Below are positions 1-8,352 of a stretch of 64,000 bases of DNA, in pieces. How positions within the stretch are numbered: the stretch's first letter is position 1; each line of letters starts with the position of its first letter. The stretch is from Pseudoponticoccus marisrubri (GTDB lineage: Bacteria > Pseudomonadota > Alphaproteobacteria > Rhodobacterales > Rhodobacteraceae). The notes under the pieces are model-generated. The model saw only the letters and a list, made by a program, of their open reading frames with translations, had not been told where the DNA came from and did no database searches. Location of the stretch: contig NZ_LPXO01000013.1 of assembly GCF_001482405.1 (NCBI RefSeq), positions 42,761 through 106,760 on the forward strand, in the 5' to 3' direction. Position numbers and translations under genes: made by a program.

Positions 1-341
1 AGCGCGTGGGTCTCCGCACCATAGGCCTGCCCCTGCCGCACCGTGCTCAGCCCCGGCCCCGTGCCCTCACCCACCGCGACGCGGCCACGCAGGTCGGGCA
101 GCGCAAAGGTCGTCTGCCCGTCACCGCCATAGGTCGTGCCCAGCAATGAATAGAGCGTCGAATGGTCGGCGATGGAGAGCAGCTGGCCATTGGCCTCGGC
201 CGTGCCGCGCGGGCAATAGCTGCCCGCGGTCGGGATGATCTCGCCCAGGAAGGCCTGCGGCCCGGCGCTGGCCTGCAGCGGCGCGGTCACCAGCACCAGC
301 GCGGCTGCGGCGCGAAGGATCGGGGTCTGTGTCTCAAACAT
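1..341 (-). CDS. Exported tail-collar domain protein, C-terminus beyond window edge
   Basis: The reading frame starts at an ATG at 341 behind a GGGAGA ribosome site and runs off the left edge after 113 codons. It opens with a signal peptide (about residues 1-26, hydrophobic core then ASA). This is followed by a phage tail-collar fold: a CPRG motif, GQLLSIADH, LLGTTYGGDGQT and ALPDLRGR. These are hallmarks of the microcystin-dependent-protein (MdpB) type collar family. It is a paralogue of the next gene, with the same segment order. Free-standing signal-peptide-bearing collar proteins are common in Rhodobacteraceae and need not mean a prophage. No other phage gene is adjacent. Function unknown; an extracellular or surface role is inferred. 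Confidence 0.75.
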   Translation of the reverse strand, partial: MFETQTPILRAAAALVLVTAPLQASAGPQAFLGEIIPTAGSYCPRGTAEANGQLLSIADHSTLYSLLGTTYGGDGQTTFALPDLRGRVAVGEGTGPGLSTVRQGQAYGAETHA

Positions 342-387
342 CTCTGTCTCCCAGAGTTTCGAAATCGGGTTCCGGCACGCGCCGGCC

Positions 388-1473
388 CTAGTCGCGCGGC
401 GGGAAGGCCCCGTAGAGCGCGATGCAGTAGATCATCCCGACCGAGGGCTGGCTGACCGCGAAAGGCTGCGAGGCGCCGGCCGTCGCAAGGATGGTCGAGG
501 CCGAGGTGACCACGCTGCCATCGGCCAGCGCGGCCGCGCGCGGCGCCTCGCCAGACACGTAGGCGGCGCTGGCAGGCGCGGTCTCTGCCGGGGCGGCGAC
601 ATCCGCGTCCGGCGTGGGGTCGGCCGCATCGGGCGCCTCGTCGGGGAAGTACGGCCCGGGCACCGGGTCGGCCTGCGCCGTGACCGTATCGTCATCCGCC
701 TCGGGCGCCGCGGTCTCGGGGGCCTTGGCGGGATCGGCCTGCGCGGTGACCGTGTCGTCGGCAGGATCGGCCTGCGTGGTGACGGGGGACAGCGCGTCGC
801 TGGCACCCTCGCGCGGCTGAGCGTCGGCAGCAGGTTCCAGCCGTTCATGCAAAAGGGGGTCGGCCTCTTCGCCCGGGCCGGAGCCGGGCACGGCGACCAC
901 CTCGCCCTCGGGGCCATCCGCCTCGGGGGTGCGGATCGGGGCAAGCTCGCGCGCGGCGCCGTCCGGGGCGGGCATGGGCTCGAAATCCGCGGCCTCGGGC
1001 GCGGTGGGTTCGGGCCAGAGGCCGAACCGGGCCTCGGCGGGGCTGGCGCTGTCCACCGGCGCGGCACTGGCCACCAGCGCGGACTCCGCGCGGCTTTGGG
1101 CGTCGTGGATATGAGACGGCAGGTGCGTCTCGTCCGGCTGCATGTCGAGATAGCCGAATTTCTCGCCCTGCGCGCGCGGGCTGGTGCCCACGCCCGCGCC
1201 CATATGAGCCGGCGCGCGGCCGCGCATGTCCGGCAAGGCAAAGCTCGTTTGCCCGTCGCCGCCATAGGCCGTGCCCAGCAGCGCGTAGAGCGCGCGATGC
1301 TGCGCGATCGGCAGCAGCTGCCCGGTCAACGGCGCCCAGTCGCGCGGGCAGAAGTTGAACCCGACCATGATGATGTCGCCGATATAGGGCTGCGTGTCGG
1401 CATGCGCAGGGCGCAAGGCAGGCCCCGCAAGCACAAGCCCCGCGGCCATCGCGAAGGTCGCCTTTCGGAACAT
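388..1473 (-). CDS. Exported tail-collar domain protein with long disordered insert
   Basis: 361 residues. The ATG at 1473 is chosen because GGGAGAGG lies just upstream and a signal peptide follows (cleavage near AHA, residue 25). Residues 27-105 carry the collar fold (CPRDWAPLTGQLLPIAQ, LLGTAYGGDGQTSFALPDMR). The usual C-terminal strand of the family (QPSVGMIYCIALYGAFP) closes the protein. Between them is an Ala/Pro/Asp/Glu-rich insert of roughly 180 residues that looks disordered and contains two copies of DDTVTAQADP. Normal family members are about 170-190 residues, so the insert explains the doubled length. Paralogue of the partial gene at the left edge. Substrate or partner unknown. Confidence 0.75.
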   Translation of the reverse strand: MFRKATFAMAAGLVLAGPALRPAHADTQPYIGDIIMVGFNFCPRDWAPLTGQLLPIAQHRALYALLGTAYGGDGQTSFALPDMRGRAPAHMGAGVGTSPRAQGEKFGYLDMQPDETHLPSHIHDAQSRAESALVASAAPVDSASPAEARFGLWPEPTAPEAADFEPMPAPDGAARELAPIRTPEADGPEGEVVAVPGSGPGEEADPLLHERLEPAADAQPREGASDALSPVTTQADPADDTVTAQADPAKAPETAAPEADDDTVTAQADPVPGPYFPDEAPDAADPTPDADVAAPAETAPASAAYVSGEAPRAAALADGSVVTSASTILATAGASQPFAVSQPSVGMIYCIALYGAFPPRD

Positions 1474-1594
1474 CGGACCTCTCCCCTGCGTGAAATCGGG
1501 TGTCTGAAATCTGTGCAATACGCCTTGGATGCCTTCAGGCTGGCGCAGAGCGGACCGCATGGCAAGGGATTTCTGGGTCGGGTATACCCCCGCC

Positions 1595-2440
1595 TCAGCG
1601 CCTCTGCGGCAGCAGGGACAGGCCCACACCGCCCAGGACCAGCACCGCGGCGCCCACGAACCGCGCCGTCAACGGCTCGCCCAGGAACGCCATGCCGCCG
1701 GCCATGGCCAGGATCGGCACGGTCAGCTGGGCCACGGCCGCCACGGTGCCGCCCAGCGAGGGCAGCAGCGCGTACCACAGCGCATAGCCCAGCCCCGAGG
1801 TCACCGCGCCCGAGATGACCGCAAGTGCCACGCCCGGGCCCGACAGCATGGCCGGCCCGGTGGCCGGCACCAGCCAGGCCAGCGCGATACCCAGCGGGGC
1901 GGCCAAGGCAAAATTGGCCCCCGTGGCGGCCAGCGCATCGGTCGCGCGGCGCCCGACCAGCGAGTAGATGCCCCAGCCCAGCCCGGCCAGCGCCATCAGC
2001 GCGCCCTGGATCAACGGGGTCGGCGCGGCTGCGCCCGGCCAGAACAGCCAGGCCAGCCCGCCCATGGCCAGCGCCGCGCCCAGCCAGCGCCGTGCGGGCG
2101 GCCGCTCGCCCCCGGCAAGGCTGCCCGCGAACATGGTCACCTGCACCATGCCGAACAGCAGCAGCGCCCCCAGGCCGGCATCAAGCGCGGTATAGGCTAG
2201 CGAAAACCCGTAGATGTAGAGCAAGAGCCCCGCCACCCCGGCGACGCGCCCCGGCCCGCCCAGCGTGATACCGCCGCGACGCCACCAGACCAGCGCCAGC
2301 AGCACCACAGCCCCGGACCAGAGCCGCAGCGTGCCGAAGCTGACGGCGTCGATGCCGCCGCCGCTGAGCGCGGCGCGGTTCAGAAGCGAATTGGCCGCGA
2401 AAGCGGCCATGGTCAGGGCGGTCAGCAGGAACAGGCGCAT
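1595..2440 (-). CDS. DMT-superfamily (EamA) transporter
   Basis: 281 residues, almost entirely hydrophobic, with ten predicted membrane helices in two five-helix halves, as expected for EamA/DMT exporters (usual length 280-310). The first helix contains AFAANSLLNRAAL and helix four has LYIYGFSLAYTALDAGLGALLL, both typical of the family. Members export amino acids, metabolites or drugs across the inner membrane; the substrate cannot be read from sequence. It stands alone between the collar protein gene and a small secreted protein gene, all on the minus strand. Confidence 0.85.
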   Translation of the reverse strand: MRLFLLTALTMAAFAANSLLNRAALSGGGIDAVSFGTLRLWSGAVVLLALVWWRRGGITLGGPGRVAGVAGLLLYIYGFSLAYTALDAGLGALLLFGMVQVTMFAGSLAGGERPPARRWLGAALAMGGLAWLFWPGAAAPTPLIQGALMALAGLGWGIYSLVGRRATDALAATGANFALAAPLGIALAWLVPATGPAMLSGPGVALAVISGAVTSGLGYALWYALLPSLGGTVAAVAQLTVPILAMAGGMAFLGEPLTARFVGAAVLVLGGVGLSLLPQRR

Positions 2441-2478
2441 GGCGCGGATCTACTCCGCGACGCGTCCGGGGGAAACCG

Positions 2479-2835
2479 CTATTCGGGCCGTGCCGGGAAC
2501 CGCTCGCCCGCCGCGTCCAGCAGCACCAGCCGCCCGGCATTGCGGACGTAGAGGTCACAGCGCGCAAAGCCGTTCACGAAATCGATGCAGACCGCGCCCT
2601 CTGCGTCGATGCGCCAATAGCCGTAGGCCGTGCCGCCCTGCCCGGCATAGGTGTAGGTATAGCGGCCATCGGGGTAATATTCGGACTGCCCGTCATCATA
2701 GAAGGTCACGGTCCGCCCGGTCAGCCGCTCGCGCAGCGCCTCGCCGGTCAGGGGCGCATCGCCGGCGCGCAGGTCAAAGCCCTGGGCGAAAGCGGGCCCG
2801 GCGATCAGCAGGGCGAGGAGGCAGGCAATCCACAT
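2479..2835 (-). CDS. Small secreted protein, unknown function
   Basis: 118 residues. A clean signal peptide (MWIACLLALLIAGPAFA, cleavage after residue 17) is followed by about 100 residues with the pattern LTGRTVTFYDDGQSEYYPDG and TAYGYWRIDAEGAVCIDF. This resembles the small periplasmic proteins of Rhodobacteraceae that carry a short antiparallel beta sheet (LTGNT-type start, then W-x-I motifs). Two cysteines (VCIDF and RCDLY) could form a disulfide. It lies just downstream of smc on the same strand, with 65 nt between. I do not recognise a specific function. Confidence 0.7.
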   Translation of the reverse strand: MWIACLLALLIAGPAFAQGFDLRAGDAPLTGEALRERLTGRTVTFYDDGQSEYYPDGRYTYTYAGQGGTAYGYWRIDAEGAVCIDFVNGFARCDLYVRNAGRLVLLDAAGERFPARPE

Positions 2836-2900
2836 GAGATGAGCCTATCCCGGCGCGCGTCTCCCGGGGGTCACGTTTGCGCGACGCGGGCGCCATGGGC

Positions 2901-5900
2901 TCAGGCGACCATCTTCTCGGCCCGCTTGAGATCGACCGAGACCAGCTGGCTGACGCCCTGTTCCTGCATCGTCACCCCGAACAGCCGGTCCATGCGCGCC
3001 ATGGTCACGGCATGGTGGGTGATGATCAGGAAGCGCGTGTCGGTCCGCCGGCACATCTCGTCCAGCATGTCGCAGAAGCGCGTGACATTGGCATCGTCCA
3101 GCGGGGCGTCCACCTCGTCGAGCACGCAGATCGGCGAGGGGTTGGCCAGAAAGACCGCGAAGATCAGCGCCAGCGCGGTCAGCGTCTGCTCGCCCCCCGA
3201 GAGCAGCGACAGGGTCGACAGCTTCTTGCCCGGCGGCTGGCACATGATCTCGAGCCCGGCCTCCAGCGGGTCGTCGCTCTCGACCATCACGAGGTTCGCC
3301 TCGCCGCCGCCGAAGAGATGGGTGAAGAGCATCGAGAAATTGCTGTTTACCTGCTCGAAGGCGGTCAGCAGCCGTTCGCGCCCCTCGCGGTTCAGGCTGG
3401 CGATGCCGCCGCGCAGCGTGCGCACCGCGTCCTCGAGATCGGATTTCTCCGAGACCAGCTCGTCATGCTCTTCCTGCACGGCGCGGGCGTCTTCCTCGGC
3501 GCGCAGGTTCACCGCGCCCAAGGCGTCGCGCTGGCGCTTGAGCCGGCCGACCTCGGCCTCGACCGCATCGGCCGCGGGCATCTGGTCGGGATCGGTATCG
3601 AGCCGGTCCAACAGGGCCTGCGGCGTGGTCTCGAGCTCTTCGGCAATGCGGTCGGCGGCGGCCTGCACCGTTTCGCGCGCCGCCTCGGTGCGGGCCTCGC
3701 TGCGGGCGCGGGCCTCGCGCGCCTCGCCGGCGCGGCGCTCGGTCTCGCGCTCGGTCGTCACGGCCTCGCGCAGGGTCGCCTCGGCCTGCGCCAGCGCATC
3801 GGCGGCGGCCGACTTGCGCTCTTCGGCCTCTTCGATGCTCTCTGAGAGCTCGGCCCGGCGCTCGGCCAGCTCCTCGGGCACCGCGACGGCGTCCTGCAGC
3901 TCGTCCTCGGTGGCGGCGCGGCGCTCGGCCAGCTCGCTCGCGCGCTGCTCGGCCGTCTCAAGCCGGTGACGCCAGCCCGAGAGGTCCTTGGCGACGCGCT
4001 GCGCCCTGGAGGTTCGGGCCTCGCCCTCGCGGCGCAGCTCCTCATAGGCGGAACGCCGCGCCATCATTGTCATGCGTGCGGCCTCGACCGTCATCTTGAT
4101 GTCCTCGGCCTTGGCGCGCGCCGCGTCGAGATCGTCCAGCGCGGCCATCGCGCGCTCGGCCTCGAGCAGCTGGCCGCGGGCAGTGCCGGCCTCGTCCTCG
4201 TGGCGCTTCACGGCCATGCGCGCGGTCTCGAGCTTGCCCTCGGCCATGTCGCGCTCGGTCTCGGCGCGCGATTCGGCGCGGCTGGCCTGGGTCAGGGCCT
4301 GGTCGGCCTCGCGCCGCGCCTCGCGGGCCTGCTTGTCGGCCTGCGTCAGCTCGGCCAGCCGGGCGACCAACGCCTCGTGCGCGGCGGACATCCCGTCGAG
4401 CCGCGCCGAGGCTTCCGCCATTTCCTGCTTGAGCCCTTCCAGCCGGTTGAGCTGTTCCAGCCGCAGCGCGGCGGCACTTGGCTGGTCCTCGGCCCAGGCG
4501 CGGTAGCCGTCCCAGCGCCACAGGTCACCTTCGGGGCTGACCAGCCGCTGGCCGGGCCGCAAGAGCGGCTGCAGGCGCTGGCCGTCCTCGGCCTCGACCA
4601 ACCCGATCTGCGACATCCGCCGCGCCAGCACGTCGGGCACCGAGACATGATGCGTCAGCGCGGTCACGCCCTCGGGCAAAGGCTGATCGACGTCATAGGC
4701 CGGCAGCACGGCCCAGCCGGTGGGCCCGTCCGCGGCCACCTCGGGCGCACGCAGGTCATCGGCCAGCGCCGCCCCCAGCGCCTTTTCGAAGCCCTGCTCG
4801 ACCTGCAGCCGGTCGAGAATCTGCCCGCCCTCGGCAGTGTCGCGCTCCAGCAGCCGGGCCAGCGCGGTGACCTCGGCGCGCAGCGCGTTCATCTCGCCCT
4901 CGGCCTCGGAGCGTTCGCCACGGGCCTCTGCCTCGCGCGACTGGGTCTCGTGCCGGGCCTCCTCGGCATCGGCCAGCACGGCCTCGGCCCGTTCGACCAT
5001 CTCCTGCGCGGCCTCGCGGCGCTCCTGCGCCTCCTCGGCGGCGGCATGGCCGGCGCGCAGGGACTCTTCGGCGCTGGCCACGGTGTCGCGGGCGCGGGTG
5101 GCCTCGGCCTCGTGGCGCGCGGCGGATTTGCGGGATTCGTCGAGAAAGCGCTGCGCGGACTGGTGGCGCGCGGCCAGCCGGGCCACGTCCTCGGTCTGCT
5201 GGGCCAGATCGGCCTCGCGGTCCTGCAGCACGCTGGCCGCCTCGGTCGCGGCATCCTTGGCCTCGGCCAGCCGGTCGTCATGGCCCTCGGCGGCCTTCTC
5301 CAGCTCGCGCGCCTCCCATTCCAGACGCTCGATCGTCTCGCCCGCGTCGCGGTTGAGCCCGGTCTCGCGCTCCATGTCCTGGCTGAGCTGGACGATGCGC
5401 TTGCGCAGCGTGGCGATGGTTTCGGCGGCGCGCTTCTCCTGGTCGGTGAGCGCGTCACGCTCGACTTGCAGCCGCTGCAGCACGGCCGCGGCGATGGCGT
5501 CTTCCTCGCGCAGGGGCGGCAGCGCCTCCTCGGCACCGCCCCGGGCGGCGGCGGCGGCGCGCGGCGCGATCTCGGCCCGGGCGGCGGCGGTGAGCGCGGC
5601 GCGCAACTCCTCCTCGGCGCGGGCGCGGGTGTCATCGGCCTCGCGCCAGCGGCGATAGAGCAGCATCCCCTCGGCCTGGCGCAGGTTCTCGCCGATGGCA
5701 CGGTAGCGCGCGGCCTGCTTGGCCTGCCGGGCCAGCTGCGCCAGCTGCGCGGCCAGCTGCTCGATCACGTCATCGACGCGCAGCAGGTTGGCCTCGGTGT
5801 TCTTCAGCTTCAGCTCGGCCTCGTGGCGGCGCTGGTAGAGCCCGCCGATCCCGGCAGCATCCTCCAGCACCTTGCGGCGGTTCTTCGGCTTGGCGTTGAT

Positions 5901-6356
5901 CAGCTCCGAGATCTGGCCCTGCCGGACAAGCGCGGGGGAATGCGCGCCGGTGGCGGCATCGGCGAACAGCATCTGGACGTCGCGGGCACGGGTGTCCTTG
6001 GCATTGACCTTGTAGGCCGAGCCCACATCGCGGGTGATCCGCCGCACGATGTCCAGCTGGTCGCTGTCGTTGAACCCCGCCGGCGCCAGGCGGTCGCCAT
6101 TGTCGATGGTCAGACTGACCTCGGCATAGTTGCGGGCCGGGCGGGTCGCGGCGCCGGCAAAGATCACGTCCTCCATCCCGCCGCCGCGCATCGCCTTGGC
6201 GCGCGTCTCGCCCATGACCCAGCGCAGCGCTTCCAGCAGGTTGGACTTGCCACAGCCATTCGGGCCGACCACGCCGGTCAGCCCGTCCGAGATCACCAGA
6301 TCGGTCGGGTCCACGAAGCTCTTGAAGCCCGTGAGTCTGAGCTTGGTAAAACGCAC
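2901..6356 (-). CDS. smc: Chromosome segregation SMC ATPase
   Basis: 1151 residues, the normal size for bacterial SMC. The N-terminal ATPase half has Walker A GPNGCGKS at residues 31-38. Long coiled coils rich in Glu, Ala and Arg follow, with the hinge near residues 500-620 (around GFEKALGAALADDL). A second coiled coil leads to the C-terminal half with the ABC signature LSGGEQ and Walker B ICVLDEVDAPLDDAN. SMC with ScpA/ScpB forms the condensin that compacts and separates newly replicated origins. The start at 6356 (MRFTKLRLTGFKSF) matches the conserved N-terminus. Single-gene unit here; scpA and scpB are not in the window. Confidence 0.97.
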   Translation of the reverse strand: MRFTKLRLTGFKSFVDPTDLVISDGLTGVVGPNGCGKSNLLEALRWVMGETRAKAMRGGGMEDVIFAGAATRPARNYAEVSLTIDNGDRLAPAGFNDSDQLDIVRRITRDVGSAYKVNAKDTRARDVQMLFADAATGAHSPALVRQGQISELINAKPKNRRKVLEDAAGIGGLYQRRHEAELKLKNTEANLLRVDDVIEQLAAQLAQLARQAKQAARYRAIGENLRQAEGMLLYRRWREADDTRARAEEELRAALTAAARAEIAPRAAAAARGGAEEALPPLREEDAIAAAVLQRLQVERDALTDQEKRAAETIATLRKRIVQLSQDMERETGLNRDAGETIERLEWEARELEKAAEGHDDRLAEAKDAATEAASVLQDREADLAQQTEDVARLAARHQSAQRFLDESRKSAARHEAEATRARDTVASAEESLRAGHAAAEEAQERREAAQEMVERAEAVLADAEEARHETQSREAEARGERSEAEGEMNALRAEVTALARLLERDTAEGGQILDRLQVEQGFEKALGAALADDLRAPEVAADGPTGWAVLPAYDVDQPLPEGVTALTHHVSVPDVLARRMSQIGLVEAEDGQRLQPLLRPGQRLVSPEGDLWRWDGYRAWAEDQPSAAALRLEQLNRLEGLKQEMAEASARLDGMSAAHEALVARLAELTQADKQAREARREADQALTQASRAESRAETERDMAEGKLETARMAVKRHEDEAGTARGQLLEAERAMAALDDLDAARAKAEDIKMTVEAARMTMMARRSAYEELRREGEARTSRAQRVAKDLSGWRHRLETAEQRASELAERRAATEDELQDAVAVPEELAERRAELSESIEEAEERKSAAADALAQAEATLREAVTTERETERRAGEAREARARSEARTEAARETVQAAADRIAEELETTPQALLDRLDTDPDQMPAADAVEAEVGRLKRQRDALGAVNLRAEEDARAVQEEHDELVSEKSDLEDAVRTLRGGIASLNREGRERLLTAFEQVNSNFSMLFTHLFGGGEANLVMVESDDPLEAGLEIMCQPPGKKLSTLSLLSGGEQTLTALALIFAVFLANPSPICVLDEVDAPLDDANVTRFCDMLDEMCRRTDTRFLIITHHAVTMARMDRLFGVTMQEQGVSQLVSVDLKRAEKMVA

Positions 6357-6485
6357 CTGTCCTGCCTTTTTCGGCCTGACCCGCAGAGTGGCTTTGGTGC
6401 GGGGGCAGTGTCAACGGCGCTCGGGGCGCATTTGGCAAAGGTGTGCCAGTTCTCCACAAGATATTGCGGGCGCGCATAGACCTGC

Positions 6486-6884
6486 CTAGCGCTTGGAACA
6501 GGTCAGCGCGCCGCGGGCCAGGTCGCCGCGCGCCTGCAGATCCTCCAGATCGCAATAGAGCGTGCGTTTGCGGCGCGGCATCTTCGGGGCCCGCGCACCG
6601 TTGCAGGACAGGCCGATCCACATCATCGCCGGGTCCCCCTCGACCCAGGCGGCGCGGCAGGCGGTTTCCGCCTGCGCGGCCAGAGCGGCCTTGCGCGCGA
6701 TGTCGGGAAAGCGGGGCATCCATTCGGGGTTGGTGCGGATCGCCTCGGCAATGCCGCCGCGGAAGCGGAGGGTGAAGCGGCTGCCCTCGACCTCGCGGAT
6801 GACGGGATCGGCGCCTTGAAACCCCGGCCCCGCCGCCGAACAGGCGGCGAGGCCGAGGACCAGGACCTGCGGAGAGAAACGCAT
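6486..6884 (-). CDS. Small putative lipoprotein
   Basis: 132 residues from the ATG at 6884. The N-terminus MRFSPQVLVLGLAAC has a hydrophobic stretch ending in the lipobox LAAC, predicting acylation at Cys15 and periplasmic or outer-membrane anchoring. An in-frame upstream start at 7013 would add 43 residues and destroy the signal, so it is rejected. The body has four further cysteines (ACRAAW, LSCNGA, YCDLE, LTCSK). Similar short lipoproteins are scattered in Rhodobacteraceae, and no function is recognised. It is divergent from the membrane protein gene at 7012, so the sulfur-box palindrome between them could affect both. Confidence 0.65.
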   Translation of the reverse strand: MRFSPQVLVLGLAACSAAGPGFQGADPVIREVEGSRFTLRFRGGIAEAIRTNPEWMPRFPDIARKAALAAQAETACRAAWVEGDPAMMWIGLSCNGARAPKMPRRKRTLYCDLEDLQARGDLARGALTCSKR

Positions 6885-6977
6885 GTCCACACCCTGCGAC
6901 ACAATGGTTGCGAAAGGCTTAACGCAGGGTAGGTCGCGCGGCCCTCCTTTACATTCATTTTTCCGCATGCATATTAC

Positions 6978-6993
6978 ATTCCAGTTTTGGAAT
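6978..6993. promoter_or_regulatory. SqrR-type operator (ATTC-N8-GAAT), site 1
   Basis: Perfect inverted repeat ATTCCAGTTTTGGAAT (6-bp arms, 4-nt centre). It ends 18 nt before the ATG at 7012, in an AT-rich strip that should hold the promoter. ATTC-N8-GAAT is, from memory of the Rhodobacter capsulatus work, the box bound by the ArsR-family persulfide sensor SqrR. Two further copies in this window precede the SQR fusion and the SulP gene. Regulation itself is inferred. Confidence 0.6.
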
Positions 6994-7011
6994 TCTTTTC
7001 GGGAGAGTCGC

Positions 7012-8223
7012 ATGGCACAGACCCAACACAGACCCGCGGATACCTATTCGCCGCTCTACTTCCTTGCCTCGCTGGGGGCCGGCGGCATTGCCGTGACCTT
7101 CTTCATGTTCCTGATGTTCTGGGTGCCGCATCCCGGCCGCCCGGTGCCGATCTTCGAGGATATCTCGGCCGCCTTTCTGACCGGCGGGCCCGCGATGCAG
7201 GCCGCGATCGGAGTGGCGGTGCTGGGCATCGCCTATTTCGCCACGCTCAACATCCGCGCGCTGATCTGGAACCTTTCGGCCTTCGCGGCCTTCCGCAAGT
7301 CCGAAGCCTATGCCGAGTTGCGCCGGTCCAACGCGGAATCCACCCTGCTGGCCATGCCGCTGGCCATGGCGATGAGCGTCAACGCGCTGTTCATCGTGGG
7401 GCTGGTCTTTGTCCCGCAGCTCTGGAGCATCGTGGAATACCTGTTCCGGCTGGCCATGGTGGCCTTCGGCCTGATCGCCGTACTGGCTTTCCGCCAGATC
7501 GGGGCCTTCCTGGGCCGCGTGCTGTCCAAGGGGGGCGTGTTCGACGTGACCGCGCACAATTCCTTTGCGCAGCTGACCCCGGCCTTTGCCGTGTCGATGA
7601 TCGCGGTGGGCTTTGCCGCGCCGGCCGCGATGGCGACCAACCTGACCACCGTGGCCGCCAGTCTCGTCCTCTCGACAATCCTCGGCACCGTGGCCATCCT
7701 CTACACGGGTTTCGCCGCCGTGACCGCACTGGGATCGATGCTGCAGCATGGCACGGCGCGCGAGGCCGGGCCGACGCTGATGATCATCGTGCCGATCGTG
7801 ACCGTGCTGGGCATCATGTTCCTTCGCCAGGATCACGGGCTGCACACGACCTTTGCCGCGCATGGCAATGATGGCGAGACGCTGGTCTTCCTCAGCCGTC
7901 TCGTGGCGATCCAGCTGGCCTTCCTTGGCCTCGGGGCCGTGGTGCTGCGCGCGCAGGGCTATTTCGCGGATTTCGTCCTGGGCCCCAAGACCTCGCCGGG
8001 CTCCTACGCGCTGGTCTGCCCCTTCGTGGCCTTCGCCGTGATGCTGCATTTCTTCACCAACAAGGGGTTGGTCGCGGCCGAGGTCGTGGAGAAGTTCGGT
8101 ATCGGGTACTGGGCTGTCACCGGCGTCGCCATCGCCTTCCAGCTCGTGGCCATCGCGCTGGTCCTGCGCCTGAACCGGCAGCATTTCACGGCGCGTACGC
8201 CCGTGGTCGTGCCGGCGGAGTGA
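7012..8223 (+). CDS. Polytopic membrane protein, possibly TsoY family
   Basis: 403 residues. The ATG at 7012 follows GGGAGAG; the longer in-frame start at 6883 would run through the operator and is rejected. About ten membrane helices are visible. The N-terminal PLYFLASLGAGGIAVTFFMF leads into WVPHPGRPVP, then a series of hydrophobic stretches with short polar loops, ending in a basic tail. The opening resembles the family I recall as TsoY, sometimes selenocysteine-containing, but no in-frame TGA is seen here. That name is held with modest confidence. The alternative is a tellurite/C4-dicarboxylate-type transporter fold. The sulfur-type palindrome in the promoter suggests a role in reactive sulfur handling or export (inference). 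Confidence 0.6.
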   Translation: MAQTQHRPADTYSPLYFLASLGAGGIAVTFFMFLMFWVPHPGRPVPIFEDISAAFLTGGPAMQAAIGVAVLGIAYFATLNIRALIWNLSAFAAFRKSEAYAELRRSNAESTLLAMPLAMAMSVNALFIVGLVFVPQLWSIVEYLFRLAMVAFGLIAVLAFRQIGAFLGRVLSKGGVFDVTAHNSFAQLTPAFAVSMIAVGFAAPAAMATNLTTVAASLVLSTILGTVAILYTGFAAVTALGSMLQHGTAREAGPTLMIIVPIVTVLGIMFLRQDHGLHTTFAAHGNDGETLVFLSRLVAIQLAFLGLGAVVLRAQGYFADFVLGPKTSPGSYALVCPFVAFAVMLHFFTNKGLVAAEVVEKFGIGYWAVTGVAIAFQLVAIALVLRLNRQHFTARTPVVVPAE

Positions 8224-8249
8224 GGCGCAACACAGCCTGTCATCGTGAA

Positions 8250-8275
8250 AGGGCCGGGTCTTCGGATCCGGCCCT
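8250..8275. terminator. Stem-loop with TTCG tetraloop between convergent genes
   Basis: GGGCCGGGTC-TTCG-GATCCGGCCC gives a 10-bp stem closed by a stable TTCG loop, 27 nt after the membrane protein stop. There is no T-run on the plus side, so it may act with Rho or simply protect the transcript end. Confidence 0.5.
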
Positions 8276-8319
8276 GTCGCGTCTGGTGGGCCTCATCGGG
8301 GGCCAGCCCCCGAACCCCC

Positions 8320-8343
8320 GGAGTATTTCAGGAAAGATGAATG
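8320..8343 (+). repeat. Dispersed GGAGTATTT repeat, copy A
   Basis: GGAGTATTTCAGGAAAGATG and flanks match five other intergenic copies in the window (15055, 18152, 39146, 47099, 49084). This copy lies between two convergent genes, 10 nt from the mipZ stop codon, and is preceded by a C-rich run. Confidence 0.7.
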
Positions 8344-8352
8344 ACCCCGGTC

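Noticed and set aside
1..1473. Prophage remnant
   Set aside because: The collar proteins carry signal peptides and no other phage gene is near.
3966..6479. Long plus-strand frame of over 800 codons
   Set aside because: Antisense of smc; composition (His, Gly, Leu, Arg) is the usual GC-rich shadow.
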